The notes below the pieces were generated by a model, which searched no databases, was not told where the DNA came from, and was given only the letters and a program-made list of their open reading frames with translations. From NCBI GenBank assembly GCA_002686465.1, contig NZCP01000041.1:1-7111 (forward strand): a stretch of DNA of 7,111 nt, in the 5' to 3' direction. Positions 5,322 to 7,111 of the stretch are shown here, piece by piece (within the stretch, counting starts at the first letter, position 1; the number at the start of each line of letters is the position of its first letter). The DNA is from Candidatus Woesebacteria bacterium (lineage in GTDB: Bacteria > Patescibacteriota > Microgenomatia > UBA8517 > UBA10165). Both the position numbers and the translations under genes were made by a program.

Positions 5322-6962
5322 TTAGTAGTCGCCCATTCCAGGCATGCCTGCGGGTGCTGCTGGTCCTGCACCTGCCAAAGGATTCTCTTCAGGAATATCA
5401 GTAATCAACCCTTCTGTAGTTAATACCATCATTGCAACTGAGGCTGCGTTTTCAAATGCAGATCGGGTCACTTTTGCAGGATCTACAATTCCCGCCTGAA
5501 GCATAGAACCAAACTTACCAGTCAAAACATCGTACCCATAATCTTTGTTTTTGTTGTCTACAATTTTTCGAACAACATATCCATCGTCTTCCCCAGCATT
5601 TTTGACAATCCAACGAAGTGGTTGCTCTAGCGCGCTCTTAAGTATATCTAAACCAACTTTTTCATCCTCATTTGCAGATTCGACTGAATCGAGCGCTCGT
5701 CGTGCGTGCAATAGCGCAACTCCACCTCCAGGAACAATTCCTTCTTCAACTGCTGCTTTTGTTGCCTCAACCGCGTCCTTCACACGTTCTTTTTTCTCGT
5801 TTAATTCCACTTCCGTGGCAGCCCCCACATTAATTTGTGCGACTCCTCCTGCAAGCTTGGCTAACCTCTCTTGAAACTTTTCTCGGTCAAACTCAGAATC
5901 GTTTTCCTCAATCTCGCGTCTGATTTGTGCAATCCGGGCATTGATTTTTGTCTTGTTTCCCCCACCGCCAATTATCCTTGTGTTTTCTTTGTCTGTCCAA
6001 ACTTTATCAGCACTTCCCAAATCCTCAAGAGTCACTGACTCAAAGGTGCGCCCTGTGTCTTCAGAAATAACTGTTCCACCAGTAAGAATTGCGATATCTT
6101 CTAGCATCTCACTCCGTCTGTCTCCAAATCCTGGAGCTTTAATTGCCAAAATGTTGAAAGTCCCTCGAAGTTTGTTAACGACCAGTGTTGCTAGGGCTTC
6201 GCCTTCTATATCGTCTGCAATAATAACTATGTTTTTCGTGGTTTTAACAGTGTTTTCCAAGAAAGGAAGTAGATCGGCAATTGCAGAGATTTTCTTGTCT
6301 GTAATTAAAAGTTGTGCACCGTCCATTTCTGCTTCCATCCTCTCGGGGTTGGTAACAAAATAAGGTGATGCATATCCTTTATCAAACTCCATACCCTCTT
6401 TATACTCAATCTCAATTGTAAGCCCTTTTCCTTCCTCAACTGTTACAACTCCGTCTCGTCCCACCCTTTCTAGCGCCTCAGCAATCATATTCCCAATCTC
6501 GGGATCAGCTGCAGATATGGTTGCGACTTGAGCTATTTCTTCTTTACCTTTAATGGGTTTAGCTGCCTTTTGAATGTTTGCAACAACCGCTTTTACTCCT
6601 TTTTCGATACCGCGCTTTAGAATCATTGGATTCGCTCCTGCGGTTATAGCTTTCATTCCCTGTTGGGAGATTACTTGTGCTAATAAGGTTGCAGTTGTAG
6701 TTCCATCACCTGCAACGTCATTTGTTTTTGAAGATGCCTCTTTTACAAGCTGAGCGCCCATATTCTCAAATGGTTCTTCGAGATCTACTTCTTTTGCAAT
6801 AGATACCCCGTCGTGAACAACATTTGGAGCACCCCATTTGCGGTCTAGTGCTATATTCCTACCTTTTGGACCTAGGGTCGTAACAACTGCTTTTGCGACA
6901 ATATCAATACCGCGAAGTAAGGATTGTCTTGCTTCATCTGAAAATTGTATTTGTTTTGCCAT
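5322..6962 (-). CDS. groEL: 60-kDa chaperonin GroEL
   Basis: A complete group I chaperonin subunit of 546 aa, the usual length. It forms the double-ring ATP-driven folding chamber that works with GroES in the cytoplasm. Equatorial and ATP-site signatures are present: TTLGPKGRNI (28-37), HDGVSIAKE (50-58), GDGTTTAT (85-92) with the catalytic Asp at 86, the EEGIVPGGG block (406-414) and D396, which matches the second key Asp of the E. coli protein. The apical region includes EGMEFDKGYASPYFVTNPE (189-207) and IKAPGFGDRR (274-283). The tail ends in AGMPGMGDY rather than long GGM repeats. MAKQIQF is the family's normal start. groES lies 59 nt upstream, but the spacer is filled by a REP-like repeat and offers no Shine-Dalgarno. 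There is no terminator before the next gene. Confidence 0.98.
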   Translation of the reverse strand: MAKQIQFSDEARQSLLRGIDIVAKAVVTTLGPKGRNIALDRKWGAPNVVHDGVSIAKEVDLEEPFENMGAQLVKEASSKTNDVAGDGTTTATLLAQVISQQGMKAITAGANPMILKRGIEKGVKAVVANIQKAAKPIKGKEEIAQVATISAADPEIGNMIAEALERVGRDGVVTVEEGKGLTIEIEYKEGMEFDKGYASPYFVTNPERMEAEMDGAQLLITDKKISAIADLLPFLENTVKTTKNIVIIADDIEGEALATLVVNKLRGTFNILAIKAPGFGDRRSEMLEDIAILTGGTVISEDTGRTFESVTLEDLGSADKVWTDKENTRIIGGGGNKTKINARIAQIRREIEENDSEFDREKFQERLAKLAGGVAQINVGAATEVELNEKKERVKDAVEATKAAVEEGIVPGGGVALLHARRALDSVESANEDEKVGLDILKSALEQPLRWIVKNAGEDDGYVVRKIVDNKNKDYGYDVLTGKFGSMLQAGIVDPAKVTRSAFENAASVAMMVLTTEGLITDIPEENPLAGAGPAAPAGMPGMGDY

Positions 6963-7021
6963 GGTTCGACTCGTTTCACTCGCTCACCACAAGTCCTTCG
7001 ACCCTGAGCTTGTCGAAGGGT
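6963..7021. repeat. REP-like inverted repeat between groES and groEL
   Basis: CCTTCGAC (6995-7002) and GTCGAAGG (7012-7019) form a perfect 8-bp stem around a 9-nt loop CCTGAGCTT. The core (CTTCGACAAGCTCAGGG on the minus strand) is a type of palindrome that I recognise as dispersed in many bacterial genomes. The remaining part (6963-6993) has the CTCGTTTCACTCGCTCACC kind of sequence often found with such units. It fills the spacer from the groES stop to the groEL start. An alternative 5-bp pairing is ACAAG (6989-6993) with CTTGT (7009-7013). No T-tract follows, so it is not an intrinsic terminator. Dispersal in this genome cannot be checked from one window. Confidence 0.65.
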
Positions 7022-7111
7022 TTAACCTTGGATAGCTAGTATGTCTTCGAATTTAACAAACATATATTCTTTACCTTCAACCTTAATCTCGTTTCCTCCC
7101 CATTTTTTGTA
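7022..7111 (-). CDS. groES: GroES co-chaperonin, C-terminal part
   Basis: The gene enters from the right edge; 29 residues and a TAA (7024-7022) are visible. YKKWGGNEIKVEGKEYMF followed by VKFEDILAIQG matches the GroES C-terminus (pattern Y-GG-E-K-DG-EY---EDILA-I). GroES caps the GroEL ring as a heptamer. Gene order groES-groEL on one strand is the standard operon. About 65-70 N-terminal residues, including the mobile loop, lie outside the window. Confidence 0.93.
   Translation of the reverse strand, partial: YKKWGGNEIKVEGKEYMFVKFEDILAIQG

Noticed and set aside
5545..6363. Two plus-strand frames (109 and 140 codons) opposite groEL
   Set aside because: Low-complexity Ser/Ala/Pro composition and fully antisense to a conserved chaperonin.
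6838..7035. 65-codon plus-strand frame at the groEL start
   Set aside because: Antisense to groEL and the REP-like spacer.
1..7111. CRISPR array, transposase or integrase, rRNA
   Set aside because: No regularly spaced repeats, no recognisable mobility gene and no rRNA-like sequence seen on either strand.
1..7111. Alternative genetic code with UGA as glycine (known in some Patescibacteria)
   Set aside because: Conserved genes contain no internal TGA, and TGA ends the frames at 140 and 4466.

Overview
The window looks like a piece of a small bacterial genome of the Patescibacteria/CPR type, possibly Microgenomates-like. This is inferred from gene style, not from a phylogenetic marker. The signs are: intergenic gaps of tens of bases, small single-membrane-span proteins beginning MKQRGF followed by a hydrophobic stretch, a PEGA/SH3b surface protein, a short M23 peptidase behind one membrane span, and several genes whose promoter lies almost on top of the start codon. 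UGA is used as a stop (140, 4466) and tryptophan is TGG, so the code is the standard bacterial one. Base composition is moderate and fairly even.

Left part (1-2600). The C-terminal end of a membrane protein overlaps by 43 nt a UbiA-superfamily gene that closely fits decaprenyl-phosphate phosphoribosyltransferase (DPPR synthase), a polyprenyl-phosphate sugar donor enzyme for envelope glycans. Its stop codon directly abuts the stop of a convergent gene for a membrane-anchored protein with two PEGA domains and an SH3b domain. Divergent from that is an unrecognised 198-aa soluble protein. The two divergent genes share a gap of about 70 bases that holds both promoters.

Middle (2600-3830). A tRNA-Cys(GCA) is followed by about 320 bases without a credible protein gene. 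This gap holds a near-consensus promoter (2894-2922), two consecutive intrinsic-terminator hairpins (2931-2991) and two more hairpins (3003-3034), the last of which covers the Shine-Dalgarno of an M23 (LytM-type) peptidase. This leader is the best candidate in the window for an undescribed regulatory element.

Right part (3831-7111, all minus strand). groES (partial) and groEL are separated by a 59-nt spacer that consists largely of a REP-like inverted repeat and leaves groEL without a recognisable Shine-Dalgarno. Downstream of groEL are two paralogous secreted/anchored proteins. They share an almost identical N-terminal anchor (95 nt, about 83% identical) but have different ectodomains. The first has its own promoter (TTGACT-N17-CATAAT) placed for a leaderless mRNA.

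The genes form no single pathway. Common themes are the cell envelope (DPPR synthase, PEGA/SH3b protein, M23 peptidase, two anchored proteins) beside housekeeping functions (chaperonin, tRNA).
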